Assembly: GCA_903900155.1 (NCBI GenBank)
Contig: CAIUMD010000007.1
Span: 55,160-119,159 of the forward strand
Direction of reading: 5' to 3'
Length of the DNA: 64,000 bases
From: an uncultured Caulobacterales bacterium
GTDB taxonomy: Bacteria > Pseudomonadota > Alphaproteobacteria > Caulobacterales > Caulobacteraceae
Shown one piece after another: positions 1 through 8,193 of this stretch. The first letter of the stretch is position 1; each line of letters opens with the position of its first letter. Under the pieces are notes generated by a model. The model was given only the letters and a program-made list of their open reading frames with translations, searched no databases and had not been told where the DNA came from. Both the position numbers and the translations under genes were made by a program.

Positions 1-994
1 TGGCGGCATTCATAGCGGCTGGCGCGGCCCCCGCCAGACGAAGCGCCTCACGGGCGATCGCGATCGACGGGAAGCGGTCCAGGTCCGGCGATTCGAAGGT
101 CAGCTGGCCGTAGGCGGCCAGGTCCAGTCGCTTGGCGGGCCAAGGCAGGCGGTCGGGCCAGGCGAAGGCGCAGGCGATCGGCGGGCGCATGTCGGGCGCG
201 CCCAGCTGGGCCAGGGTCGAGCCGTCGGCGTATTCCACCAGGCTATGGATCACGGACTGGGGATGGATCACGACGTCGACGCGGTCTTCCGGCGTTCCGA
301 ACAGGTACGAGGCTTCGATCATCTCGAGCCCCTTGTTCATCATCGTCGCGGAATCGACCGAAATCTTGGCGCCCATCGACCAGTTGGGATGGGCGATGGC
401 CTGTTCCGGGGTCGCTGCGGCCATCGCGGCCTTGTCCCAGGTCCGGAACGGACCGCCCGAGGCGGTCAGGATCAGGCGCGCCACCCTGTGGGCGCAGTCG
501 GGCTGCAGCACCTGGAATATTGCGGAATGTTCGGAATCGACCGGAATCACCGAGCCGCCCGCCGCCTTGGCGATCGCGAGCAAGGCGGGGCCCGCGCAAA
601 CGAGGCTTTCCTTGTTGGCCAGGGCGATCACGGCGCCGGTGCGCGCAGCGGCCAGGGTGGGCGCCAGGCCGGCCGCGCCGACAATGGCCGACATCACCCA
701 GTCCGCGCCCATGGCGGCGGCCTCGATGATCGCCGTCGCGCCGGCGGCGGCGCGCACGCCGGTTCCGGCCAGGCCCTCCTTCAGCTGCTGGAGCTTGGTC
801 TCGTCCTCGATGACCGCGACCTGCGGCCGCCAACGCAGGGCCTGCTCGACCAGGCGCTCGACATTGCGCCCCGCCGTCAGGGCCAGGATGTCAACCTCGA
901 CGCCGGATTCTTCGAAGAGGCTGAGGGTGGAAAGGCCGATCGATCCGGTCGAGCCCAGCACCACCACCTTACGAGGATAGGTCAATGGGCCCAT
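1..994 (-). CDS. dxr: 1-deoxy-D-xylulose 5-phosphate reductoisomerase, 3' end missing at window edge
   Basis: Converts 1-deoxy-D-xylulose 5-phosphate to 2-C-methyl-D-erythritol 4-phosphate with NADPH, the committed step of the MEP isoprenoid pathway in the cytosol. The N-terminus has the dinucleotide-binding stretch [11 protein letters not shown]. The catalytic and metal region [10 protein letters not shown] lies near residue 150, and [13 protein letters not shown] follows around residue 210. The proposed ATG at 994 (MGPLTYPRK) overlaps the end of cdsA by 13 bases, typical of translational coupling. The reading frame is open to base 1, so about 331 of the usual 390-400 residues are present. 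It is the last visible gene of the pyrH-frr-uppS-cdsA-dxr cluster; its product feeds the undecaprenyl phosphate pathway that uppS serves. Confidence 0.96.
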   Translation of the reverse strand, partial: MGPLTYPRKVVVLGSTGSIGLSTLSLFEESGVEVDILALTAGRNVERLVEQALRWRPQVAVIEDETKLQQLKEGLAGTGVRAAAGATAIIEAAAMGADWVMSAIVGAAGLAPTLAAARTGAVIALANKESLVCAGPALLAIAKAAGGSVIPVDSEHSAIFQVLQPDCAHRVARLILTASGGPFRTWDKAAMAAATPEQAIAHPNWSMGAKISVDSATMMNKGLEMIEASYLFGTPEDRVDVVIHPQSVIHSLVEYADGSTLAQLGAPDMRPPIACAFAWPDRLPWPAKRLDLAAYGQLTFESPDLDRFPSIAIAREALRLAGAAPAAMNAA

Positions 995-1809
995 CCCACA
1001 TGGTCGATCAGGCGGACGGCGGCGACCACGATCGCCGCGAACATCAGCCCGTCGACGCGATCAAGCAGGCCGCCGTGGCCTGGAATGATATCGCCGCTGT
1101 CCTTCACGCCGAACCGGCGCTTGAGCATCGATTCCCACAGGTCGCCGGCCATGGTGGCCAGGCCGCCCAGCAGGCCGACCAGGGCCGCGGCGGGCCAGAC
1201 CAGCTTCAGATGGGCGAAATGAGCCACCAGCACGGCGCCGATCGTCGCCGCCACCAAGCCGCCGATGAAGCCCGACCAGGTCTTGTTGGGCGAGATCTGG
1301 GGCCACAGTTTGGGCCCCTTCAGCAGACTGCCGGCCACATAGGCGAAGATGTCGGCGAACCAGGTCACCACGAACAGCAGCAGCGTCCACCCCAAGCCGT
1401 CCGGCAGCGAACGGACCCAGACCAGGGCGATGACCGCCGGGGCGATATAGACGACGCCATAGGCCGCGTCGGCCCGGCGCTCGACCGCGCCACGAGCGAT
1501 CAGCCCGGCCAGGAACGCGCCGGCCAGCACGACCGACCAGGCGATGAAGAACAGATGCAGGAAGGCGGCGACGACCGCGACGGCGCAGAACAGACCCACC
1601 ACGCCGCCCACGGCGTTGGGCGCCTTGGGCGCGCTGATCTTGCCCCACTCACGCGCCAGCAGCGCCGTGCAGACCAGGGCCAGGGCCAGGAACCAGAGCT
1701 TGCCCAGCAGAACGGCAGCCACGACCATCGGCACGAGCACGGTGGCCGAAACCACGCGCGTCTTCAGATTGCCCCAGTTGAAGCGCTTAGCCGGCGACGG
1801 CGACGTCAT
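982..1809 (-). CDS. cdsA: phosphatidate cytidylyltransferase (CDP-diglyceride synthase)
   Basis: Makes CDP-diacylglycerol from phosphatidate and CTP at the inner membrane, the precursor of phosphatidylglycerol and cardiolipin. The protein is strongly hydrophobic with about seven or eight membrane segments and ends with the family signature region around [19 protein letters not shown] followed by LLDRVDG (S/KR...KD...PGHGG..DR.D), which carries the catalytic aspartates. I chose the ATG at 1809 ([14 protein letters not shown]), giving 275 residues; it overlaps the uppS stop. A longer in-frame extension to 1857 exists but has no family-like sequence. Its place between uppS and dxr is the common alphaproteobacterial order. 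Confidence 0.95.
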   Translation of the reverse strand: MTSPSPAKRFNWGNLKTRVVSATVLVPMVVAAVLLGKLWFLALALVCTALLAREWGKISAPKAPNAVGGVVGLFCAVAVVAAFLHLFFIAWSVVLAGAFLAGLIARGAVERRADAAYGVVYIAPAVIALVWVRSLPDGLGWTLLLFVVTWFADIFAYVAGSLLKGPKLWPQISPNKTWSGFIGGLVAATIGAVLVAHFAHLKLVWPAAALVGLLGGLATMAGDLWESMLKRRFGVKDSGDIIPGHGGLLDRVDGLMFAAIVVAAVRLIDHVGWAH

Positions 1810-2563
1810 CGGCCGCGATCCCTCCATAACGTCGATCGCGACGGCGATAGTCGGCAATGGCCGCGGCCAGGGCCTCGGGACCGTAGTCGGGCCATAGCAC
1901 GTCCTGGAACACCAGCTCGGCGTAGGCGCATTCCCACAGCAGGAAGTTGGAGATGCGGCGCTCGCCGCTGGTGCGCACGATCAGGTCCGGGGCCGGCGAC
2001 GAAGCGGTCGACAAGAACCGCTCGAACGTCTCCTCGGTCAGGTCCGAAGCCTTGGCCTCACCCCGCTCGACCTTCTCGGCGAAGGCCCGCGCGGCGTCGG
2101 CGATGTCGGCCTGGCCGCCGTAGTTGAAGGCCACCTGCAGGGTGAACTCGGTATTGCCGGCGGTGCGCTTTTCGGCCCGGTCGATGACCTCAGCGATGTC
2201 CGCCGACAGCCCCGTACGGCGGCCGATGATGCGGACGCGAACGCCCGCCTTGGCCAGGCGCTCGAGGTCCGATTCGACATAGGCCTTGAGCAGGCTCATC
2301 AGCTCGGAGACCTCGTGCGCCGGCCGGCGCCAGTTCTCGGTCGAGAAGCCGAAGACCGTCAGCACGCCGACGTTCTGGCTCTGGGCGCCCTCGACGGTGC
2401 GCTTCAGGGCGTTGACGCCGGCCCGGTGACCCAGGACGCGCGGCATCCCCCGCTGCTTCGCCCAGCGGCCGTTGCCATCCATGATAATGGCCACGTGCAG
2501 ACGTTGACCGGATGCGCCGTCGGCGCGTTCCGAAACGTTCTGCAGACCGGTGGTCGCCGGCAT
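1787..2563 (-). CDS. uppS: undecaprenyl diphosphate synthase (cis-prenyltransferase)
   Basis: Condenses isopentenyl diphosphate onto farnesyl diphosphate to give the C55 carrier for peptidoglycan and polysaccharide export. The cis-prenyltransferase signature VAIIMDGNGRWAKQRG lies near residue 25, with the Mg-binding aspartate, followed by RVLGHRAG, the FSTENWRRP motif near residue 75, and the C-terminal DLIVRTSGERRISNFLLWE region. The ATG at 2563 lies nine bases after a GGAAGG ribosome-binding site; an upstream TTG at 2572 is too close to that site. The length of 258 residues is normal. Downstream cdsA overlaps its 3' end. Confidence 0.97.
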   Translation of the reverse strand: MPATTGLQNVSERADGASGQRLHVAIIMDGNGRWAKQRGMPRVLGHRAGVNALKRTVEGAQSQNVGVLTVFGFSTENWRRPAHEVSELMSLLKAYVESDLERLAKAGVRVRIIGRRTGLSADIAEVIDRAEKRTAGNTEFTLQVAFNYGGQADIADAARAFAEKVERGEAKASDLTEETFERFLSTASSPAPDLIVRTSGERRISNFLLWECAYAELVFQDVLWPDYGPEALAAAIADYRRRDRRYGGIAADDVAVAG

Positions 2564-2613
2564 TGTCTTCAACCTTCCCTCGTCGCCTCCCCACTAACTC
2601 TCAAGGGAGGCGA

Positions 2614-3180
2614 TTAGACCTGCATGATCTCTTGTTCTTTGATTTTCAAGGCCTCGTCGACTCGCTTGATGGCTTCGTCGGTCAACTTCTGGACCTCGGT
2701 TTCCATCTTCTTGCGCTCGTCCTCGGCGATAGCGCCGTCCTTCTCGGCCTTCTTCAGGTCGTCATTGGCGTCGCGGCGGACGTTACGGACGGCGATCTTC
2801 TGCTGCTCGGCGTATTTGCCGGCGATCTTCGAAAGATCCTTGCGGCGCTCTTCGGTCAGCGGCGGGATCGGAATGCGCAGATTCTGACCTTCGACGACCG
2901 GGTTCAGGCCCAGGCCCGACGCACGGATCGCCTTCTCGACCGAGACGACGACGCCACGATCCCAGACGCTGACATTGATCTGGCGCGGCTCGGGCACGCT
3001 GACCGAGGCCACCGCGTTCAGCGGCGTGGTCGAGCCATAGGCTTCGACCATCACCTGGTCCAGCAGGCTGGCCGACGCGCGGCCGGTACGCAGGCTGCCG
3101 AACTCTTCCTTCAGAGCGGCGACGGCCTTGTCCATGCGATCGCGGTAGCGCGACAGGACGGGTTTTTCGGCGGCGGCCAT
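2614..3180 (-). CDS. frr: ribosome recycling factor
   Basis: Splits post-termination ribosomes together with EF-G. The 188-residue protein shows the family hallmarks: [17 protein letters not shown], then [12 protein letters not shown] near residue 32, the [18 protein letters not shown] strand region, and a long C-terminal helix. The ATG at 3180 has a GGAGAG site six bases upstream. It lies 24 bases after pyrH on the same strand and 50 bases before uppS, the classic tsf-pyrH-frr-uppS order. Confidence 0.98.
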   Translation of the reverse strand: MAAAEKPVLSRYRDRMDKAVAALKEEFGSLRTGRASASLLDQVMVEAYGSTTPLNAVASVSVPEPRQINVSVWDRGVVVSVEKAIRASGLGLNPVVEGQNLRIPIPPLTEERRKDLSKIAGKYAEQQKIAVRNVRRDANDDLKKAEKDGAIAEDERKKMETEVQKLTDEAIKRVDEALKIKEQEIMQV

Positions 3181-3204
3181 GAGGCTCTCCTCGCTTCTAT
3201 ATGG

Positions 3205-3942
3205 TTAGGCGGCGCGGTCGGAGACCACGGTGTGCGTCCCCTCGCCTCGCAGGACGTTCAGCAGGTTGCCGCGTCCCTTGATCGAGAAGACCACGATCGG
3301 AATATTGCTGTCGCGCATCAGCGCCACGGCCGAGGCGTCCATGACCCGCAGGTCCTTGGCCAGGACGTCCATATAGGTCAGGTGGTCGTAGCGCTCGGCC
3401 GTCGGATCCTTCTTGGGATCGGCGGTGTAGACGCCATCGACGCTGGTGCCCTTGAACAGGGCGTCGCACTGCATCTCGGCCGCGCGCAGGGCGGCGGCGG
3501 TGTCGGTGGTGAAGAACGGGTTGCCGGTGCCGGCGGCGAAGATCACCACACGGCCCTTTTCCAGGTGACGCTGGGCGCGGCGGCGGATGTAGGGCTCGCA
3601 GACCGTGGCCATCGGGATGGCCGACTGCACGCGGGTCTGGACGCCGATGCGCTCCAGGGCGTCCTGCATGGCCAGGGCGTTCATCACGGTGGCCAGCATG
3701 CCCATATAGTCGGCGCTGGAGCGCTCCATGCCCTTGGCCGCGCCGGCCATGCCGCGGAAGATGTTGCCGCCGCCGATCACCAGGCACAGCTCGACGCCCG
3801 ACTTCATGATCTCGGCCACGTCCTGGGCGACGGATCCGACGGTGTTGGTGTCGATACCGTAGGGCGTGTCGCCCATCAGGACCTCGCCAGACACCTTCAG
3901 CAGGATACGGCGGTATTTCTGAGGTGCGTTGGTATCGGACAT
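3205..3942 (-). CDS. pyrH: UMP kinase
   Basis: Phosphorylates UMP to UDP with ATP in pyrimidine nucleotide synthesis; bacterial PyrH belongs to the amino-acid kinase fold. Visible landmarks: [14 protein letters not shown] at residue 11, [10 protein letters not shown] near residue 57, and the C-terminal nucleotide-binding stretch [19 protein letters not shown], then [17 protein letters not shown]. The 245-residue length is standard. It starts the pyrH-frr-uppS-cdsA-dxr cluster; a separate promoter candidate (3985-4014) lies upstream and the tsf terminator further up. Confidence 0.98.
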   Translation of the reverse strand: MSDTNAPQKYRRILLKVSGEVLMGDTPYGIDTNTVGSVAQDVAEIMKSGVELCLVIGGGNIFRGMAGAAKGMERSSADYMGMLATVMNALAMQDALERIGVQTRVQSAIPMATVCEPYIRRRAQRHLEKGRVVIFAAGTGNPFFTTDTAAALRAAEMQCDALFKGTSVDGVYTADPKKDPTAERYDHLTYMDVLAKDLRVMDASAVALMRDSNIPIVVFSIKGRGNLLNVLRGEGTHTVVSDRAA

Positions 3943-3984
3943 GGGACCGCTATTCCTGAGTCGTCGGCACGCACATTACGGTGC

Positions 3985-4014
3985 GTTCTACAGAAGTGGG
4001 ATGTGTTTTGCCAA
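3985..4014 (-). promoter_or_regulatory. candidate housekeeping promoter for pyrH
   Basis: On the minus strand TTGGCAA (4008-4014) is followed after 15 bases by TGTAGAAC (3985-3992), which matches the Caulobacter -10 consensus GCTAnAwC at six of eight positions. It lies 43 bases before the pyrH ATG and downstream of the tsf terminator, so it would give pyrH its own transcript. Pattern match only. Confidence 0.4.
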
Positions 4015-4057
4015 CCGCGGCCCAGGCTCAAAGAGAGAGTAGCCGTACGGCAGGCGC

Positions 4058-4093
4058 AAAAAAGGCGCGGCGCGCGTCTAGACGCGCCGCGCC
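4058..4093 (-). terminator. Rho-independent terminator after tsf
   Basis: A GC-rich hairpin (about 13 base pairs, arms GGCGCGGCGCG/CGCCGCGCC with a central CGTCTAGACG dyad and one bulge) is followed on the minus strand by six T residues (4058-4063). It lies 43 bases after the tsf stop and before the pyrH promoter candidate, separating the rpsB-tsf and pyrH units. Confidence 0.85.
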
Positions 4094-4136
4094 CTGATTG
4101 TTTGCCGGGATCCTCAAGGACCCCGGCGGCAAAGCC

Positions 4137-5075
4137 TTAGGCCTGGCCGGTCATCGAGGCGACTTCGGCGGCGAAGTCGTCCTGCTTCTTTTCCACGCCT
4201 TCGCCCAGGGCCAGACGGGTGAAGCCCTTCACGGTGATCGGGGCGCCCAGGGTCTTGGCGGTCTCGGCGACCAGTTGCTCGACGGTCTGGTCCGGGTTCA
4301 TGACGAAGGCCTGCTTCAGCAGCACGACTTCTTCCAGGAACTTGCGGATACGGCCTTCGATCATCTTTTCGACGACGGCGGCCGGCTTGCCCGATTCCAG
4401 CGCCTGCTCGGTGAACACGGCCTTTTCACGCTCGATGGCGGCAGGGTCCAGATCGTCCGGCGACAGCGACAGCGGGGCGGTCGCGGCGACGTGCATGGCG
4501 ATCTTGCGGCCCAGGTCGCGCAAGGCGGCCTTGTCGCCGGTCGACTCGACGGCCACCAGCACGCCGATGCGGCCCAGGTCGGGCGCGGTGGCGTTGTGGA
4601 TGTACGAGGCGACGACGCCGTTCTCGACGGTCCACTTGGCGGCGCGACGCACCATCATGTTCTCGCCGATCGTGGCGATCAGGTTCGTCAGGTGGTCCTG
4701 AACGGTTTCGCCGCCGGTCAACTTGGCCGCGGTGATGGCGTCGACCGAACCGTCGGTGCTCAGAGCCGCGCCGGCGATCTGACGGGCAGCGCCCTGGAAC
4801 AGGTCGTTGCGCGACACGAAGTCGGTTTCGGCGTTCACTTCGACGGCCGTGGCGGTTTCGCCAGCGCCTTGCTCGGCGGTGGCGACGGCCACCAGGCCTT
4901 CGGCGGCGGCGCGGTCGGCCTTCTTGGCGGCCTTGGACAGGCCCTTGGCGCGCAGCCAGTCGATGGACGCTTCGATGTCGCCGTTGTTTTCCGACAGCGC
5001 CTTCTTGCAGTCCATCATGCCGACGCCGGACTTTTCGCGCAGTTCCTTGACGAGGGCGGCGGTGATCTCAGCCAT
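4137..5075 (-). CDS. tsf: translation elongation factor Ts
   Basis: Guanine nucleotide exchange factor for EF-Tu. The N-terminal UBA-like domain reads [20 protein letters not shown], followed by the core motif [11 protein letters not shown] near residue 77 that contacts EF-Tu, and a C-terminal dimerization region. At 312 residues it is normal for alphaproteobacteria. The ATG at 5075 has GGAG eight bases upstream. It follows rpsB on the same strand after a 150-base spacer that contains a perfect 11-bp hairpin (5141-5166). Confidence 0.98.
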   Translation of the reverse strand: MAEITAALVKELREKSGVGMMDCKKALSENNGDIEASIDWLRAKGLSKAAKKADRAAAEGLVAVATAEQGAGETATAVEVNAETDFVSRNDLFQGAARQIAGAALSTDGSVDAITAAKLTGGETVQDHLTNLIATIGENMMVRRAAKWTVENGVVASYIHNATAPDLGRIGVLVAVESTGDKAALRDLGRKIAMHVAATAPLSLSPDDLDPAAIEREKAVFTEQALESGKPAAVVEKMIEGRIRKFLEEVVLLKQAFVMNPDQTVEQLVAETAKTLGAPITVKGFTRLALGEGVEKKQDDFAAEVASMTGQA

Positions 5076-5140
5076 CGAAAATCTCCAGATTCAAACGGTT
5101 AGCGACCGAGCCTGCACCCAGCCGTATCTCTAATGCGTAA

Positions 5141-5166
5141 GCGACCGGGCTTGTTAGCCCGGTCGC
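5141..5166. other. perfect hairpin in the rpsB-tsf spacer
   Basis: GCGACCGGGCT and AGCCCGGTCGC form an 11-bp stem around a TGTT loop. No T-run follows on the minus strand (TTACGCATT instead), so it may be a partial terminator/attenuator or an RNA-stability element that sets the S2:EF-Ts ratio. A GCGACCG remnant occurs again at 5103-5109. Confidence 0.6.
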
Positions 5167-5225
5167 ATGTCAGGGTCGCGACGGCCTCCGCGGCCTGGCC
5201 GAGCCAGGCGGGAGGCGCGTTGGAA

Positions 5226-6056
5226 TTAGCCTTCGGCCGATTCCGGAGCCGCTTCGGCGGCCGGCGCTTCTTCAGCGGCGGCTTCCGGAGCTTCCGGAGC
5301 CAGAGCGCGGGCCAGGGCCGGCTCGGTCGGGTTCACGGCGGCGCCCAGGTCGACGCCGGCGCCGGCCTGGCCAGCGGCCAGGCCGTCCAGGACGGCGTCA
5401 GCGATCAGGTCGCAGTACAGCTGCAGGGCGCGGGCGGCGTCGTCGTTACCCGGGATCGGATAGGTGATGCCGTCCGGATCGCAGTTGGTGTCGAGGATGG
5501 CGACCACCGGGATGTTCAGCTTGCGGGCTTCCAGGATCGCGATCGCTTCCTTGTTGGTGTCGATCACGAACATGATGTCGGGGATGCCGCCCATGTCCTT
5601 GATGCCGCCCAGCGACAGTTCCAGCTTGTCGCGTTCGCGGGTCAGCTGCAGCAGTTCCTTCTTGGAACGGCCTTGGCCTTCACCCGACAGGACGCCTTCC
5701 AGCTCGCGCAGACGCGCGATCGAGCCCGAAACGGTGCGCCAGTTGGTCAGGGTGCCGCCGAGCCAGCGGTGGTTCACATAGTACTGGGCGCAGCGCTTGG
5801 CGGCCGTGGCGACCGGGTCGCTGGCCTGACGCTTGGTGCCGACGAACAGCACGCGGCCGCCGGCGGCGGCGACTTCACGGACCTTCACCAGAGCTTGGTG
5901 CAGCAGCGGGATCGACTGCGACAGGTCGATGATGTGGATGTTCGAGCGCGAGCCGAAGATGTAACGATCCATCTTCGGGTTCCAGCGGTGCGTCTGGTGG
6001 CCGAAGTGGGCGCCGGCTTCCAGGAGCTGACGCATGGAGAATTCGGGAAGAGCCAT
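5226..6056 (-). CDS. rpsB: 30S ribosomal protein S2
   Basis: Small-subunit protein needed for S1 docking. Family sequence starts [20 protein letters not shown] at the ATG at 6056; the frame stays open far upstream but that part is not S2-like. Landmarks: [13 protein letters not shown], the [11 protein letters not shown] strand, the [10 protein letters not shown] motif near residue 100, and [22 protein letters not shown] near residue 188. The 276-residue length includes an Ala/Glu/Pro-rich C-terminal tail (last 30 or so residues), common in alphaproteobacteria. It is preceded by a structured leader and followed by tsf. Confidence 0.97.
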   Translation of the reverse strand: MALPEFSMRQLLEAGAHFGHQTHRWNPKMDRYIFGSRSNIHIIDLSQSIPLLHQALVKVREVAAAGGRVLFVGTKRQASDPVATAAKRCAQYYVNHRWLGGTLTNWRTVSGSIARLRELEGVLSGEGQGRSKKELLQLTRERDKLELSLGGIKDMGGIPDIMFVIDTNKEAIAILEARKLNIPVVAILDTNCDPDGITYPIPGNDDAARALQLYCDLIADAVLDGLAAGQAGAGVDLGAAVNPTEPALARALAPEAPEAAAEEAPAAEAAPESAEG

Positions 6057-6195
6057 CGGGCCTTTATCCTTTTTCCGGTTGAACCTCCGCGGACACCCCC
6101 GTTCCAGACCATTCTGGAGCGGGACCGGAACGGCGACGCCGGGATGTCTCCCCGGCGCAACCGAACGTCCACGTGTGGAATGGCGGCGCAAATAG
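6057..6195 (-). promoter_or_regulatory. rpsB leader with two hairpins
   Basis: Between the promoter candidate and the rpsB ATG the minus-strand transcript can form a 7-bp hairpin (arms 6137-6143 and 6151-6157) and an 11-bp hairpin with one mismatch (6098-6123, CCCGnTCCAGA against TCTGGAnCGGG, four-base loop). rpsB leaders are autoregulated by S2 in enterobacteria; whether this unrelated-looking leader does the same is inference. Confidence 0.45.
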
Positions 6196-6217
6196 TCTCT
6201 CGGCGGAGAAAAAGCAA
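6190..6217 (-). promoter_or_regulatory. candidate promoter for rpsB-tsf
   Basis: Minus strand TTGCTT (6212-6217), 16-base spacer, CTATTT (6190-6195; in Caulobacter register GACTATTT). It would give a leader of about 125 bases. Just upstream, GCCCCC/GGGGGC (6218-6239) forms a short stem followed by a T-rich stretch that overlaps the -35, so an upstream attenuator is an alternative reading. Confidence 0.4.
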
Positions 6218-6440
6218 GCCCCCAGGCCTCATCGGGGGCGCGATTGGGGACGACAAGCCGCATCGATCGCACGGTTTGGCTGGCCGCAACGCCGTTTATC
6301 GCAACAACCATCCCCGAAGAACCGAGGGATATCCGCCAGCGCTCCGCAGGACGACCGGAAAGCTGTCGCCATTCCGACATACTGATGTGGCCCCATCGGG
6401 TCGGTGACGTCGATACCACGGCATAGCTGCAGGAGGTGTC

Positions 6441-7091
6441 ATGCTCGCGGTCTTCGATCTGGACGGAACGCTGCTGAACGGTGATTCCACAGGCCTGTGG
6501 CTTTGGGAACGGGTCAAGCGCTCACCACTGCGCGCCCTGGCCGTTCTGGCCGCGGCCCCCGTCGCCGCGCCCATGGTGATCATGCCGCGCACGCGCCGGG
6601 CCGGCGCTTCGATTCTGCTCTGGATCGCGACGGCCGGCCTCAACGAACAGAAATTACGCGAATCGTGCGCGCGGTTCGGCGAGGCGTTCCGGGCCGGGGG
6701 CAGTTCCCTCTCCTGGCGGACCGGCGGCATGACGGCTCTGCAAGCGCACCTGCGGGCGGGCGACCGCGTCGTGGTGGTTACGGCGGCCCCCGCCATCCTG
6801 GCGCAAGCCCTGATCGGACCGCTCGGCCATCCGATTGAGGTTCTCGGCACCTCGCTCAAGCCGCGCGCCGGCGGCTGGGTCGCCGACATCCACTGCCGTA
6901 ACCAGCGCAAATGCCAGGCCCTGGCCGAGGCCGGTCACGGCGAGCAATGGGCCTATGCCTATACCGACAGCCTCGACGACCTGCCGCTGCTGCGCGGCGC
7001 CGAGCGGCCGGTCATCGTCAAGGGCGGCAAGGCGGCCGAGCGGCGGCTGTTCCGGGCGGGGCTGGCGAACGGGCGCGCGGCGGCCTGGTAG
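6441..7091 (+). CDS. HAD superfamily (subfamily IB) phosphatase
   Basis: Predicted Mg-dependent phosphatase of the haloacid dehalogenase superfamily, relative of phosphoserine phosphatase-like IB proteins. Motif I is [12 protein letters not shown] at residues 5-16, motif [12 protein letters not shown] near residue 112, a lysine/NQRK segment near 153, and motif [17 protein letters not shown] near residue 175. The 216-residue length fits. The ATG at 6441 has an excellent GGAGG site (6431-6435). It is transcribed divergently from rpsB. The substrate cannot be deduced; a second HAD-IB paralogue lies at 46166. Confidence 0.85.
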   Translation: MLAVFDLDGTLLNGDSTGLWLWERVKRSPLRALAVLAAAPVAAPMVIMPRTRRAGASILLWIATAGLNEQKLRESCARFGEAFRAGGSSLSWRTGGMTALQAHLRAGDRVVVVTAAPAILAQALIGPLGHPIEVLGTSLKPRAGGWVADIHCRNQRKCQALAEAGHGEQWAYAYTDSLDDLPLLRGAERPVIVKGGKAAERRLFRAGLANGRAAAW

Positions 7092-7158
7092 GGCGAGGGT
7101 TCGCACCGATACGCCAGCGCCCATTGCGGACATCCGCCCGCGAAAGCATTCTTGGCGA

Positions 7159-7701
7159 ATGCGACCGCCAGAAGAGTTCCAGACCGATCGACTAAGGCTG
7201 CGCCCGGTCGAATGTTCGGACGCCACGGCGATCTTCAGAACCTACGCCGCCGAGGCGGCGCCGACGCGGTTCATGCCCTTCGTCCGCCACCGCGACGAGA
7301 ACGACAGCTTGGCCTTCGCCCAGCGCTGCGAAGACTGCTGGACATCCAGTTCGGCCTTCCCCTGGGCCATCATCGAAAAGATCTCCGGGCGCTTCATGGG
7401 CGTCATCGAACTCCGGCTGTCGCCCCCTAAGGCCGATTTTGGCTACATCCTGGGGGAACCCTTCTGGGGGCGGGGCTTCGCCACCGAAGCGGCGTCGACC
7501 GTCGTGGCCTGGGCGATCGCCCAGCACGGCATCTTCCGCGTATGGGCCACCTGTCATCCCGACAATGCCGCATCAGCCGCCGTTCTTCGCAAGGTGGGCC
7601 TGGCCCATGAGGCCAAGCTCGCCAACTGGGAAGGGCGCCCCCAACTGAGCGAGACGGTGGGTCCCAGCGACTGCTATGCGCTGACGAGGTCGCCCCGCTA
7701 G
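7159..7701 (+). CDS. GNAT family N-acetyltransferase (RimJ/RimL type)
   Basis: Predicted acetyl-CoA-dependent acetyltransferase. The start MRPPEEFQTDRLRLRPVE has the typical TERLxLRP entry motif; the acetyl-CoA loop is YILGEPFWGRGFATEA near residue 97-112, and CHPDNAASAAVLRKVGL near residue 138 is the conserved C-terminal strand-helix. It has 180 residues from the ATG at 7159; the frame is open upstream into the preceding gene, but similarity begins here. Substrate unknown: the subgroup includes ribosomal protein acetylases and small-molecule acetylases. Confidence 0.85.
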   Translation: MRPPEEFQTDRLRLRPVECSDATAIFRTYAAEAAPTRFMPFVRHRDENDSLAFAQRCEDCWTSSSAFPWAIIEKISGRFMGVIELRLSPPKADFGYILGEPFWGRGFATEAASTVVAWAIAQHGIFRVWATCHPDNAASAAVLRKVGLAHEAKLANWEGRPQLSETVGPSDCYALTRSPR

Positions 7702-7723
7702 CTGTTTCCAACCGCCCGCGCCT

Positions 7724-8074
7724 TCAGAACGATTTGCCGTCCACCCGCTGTGGCTGCAACGCAAAGACGTCGACGTCGTCCAGGGTGCGGACATTGATCG
7801 CCACCATCGCCTGGCCGTTCGGCGCGGTCCCGCGACCGAACGACTGGATGCCGCAGGTCTCGCAGAAGAAATGCGCAATGTTGTGGGTGTTGAACTTGTA
7901 TTCAGTCAGAGCGTCCTCGCCGCTCCGCAGCTCGAAAGCGTCGGTCCCCGCGAAAGCCATGACCGCCCCCAGCTTGCCGCAGCGCGAGCAGTTGCAGCTG
8001 ATCAGGTCCTCCAGACCCATCTCGACCGCAAAGCGCACGCGCCCGCACTGACACCCGCCTTCATGCCTGGCCAT
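7724..8074 (-). CDS. GFA/CENP-V family zinc protein
   Basis: Small (116 residues) protein of the glutathione-dependent formaldehyde-activating enzyme-like fold. Zinc ligands are visible as CQCG (residues 8-11), CNCSRC (near 27-32) and CETCG (near 74). The frequent annotation as an S-hydroxymethylglutathione synthase is doubtful for the family, so only the fold is assigned. The ATG at 8074 (MARHEGGCQCG) places the first zinc motif as in homologues. It converges with the GNAT gene, with 22 bases between the two stops. Confidence 0.85.
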   Translation of the reverse strand: MARHEGGCQCGRVRFAVEMGLEDLISCNCSRCGKLGAVMAFAGTDAFELRSGEDALTEYKFNTHNIAHFFCETCGIQSFGRGTAPNGQAMVAINVRTLDDVDVFALQPQRVDGKSF

Positions 8075-8193
8075 CGACCTTCTCCCTGTTCGTAGCCCGC
8101 TTCGGGCGCGTCGCTGCAAGTTCACTCCGGTCTCGAACGTATCGCGGGTTCGGATTCCTCCGACTTCGCCAACCCCGAAATAGGAAAATATTC

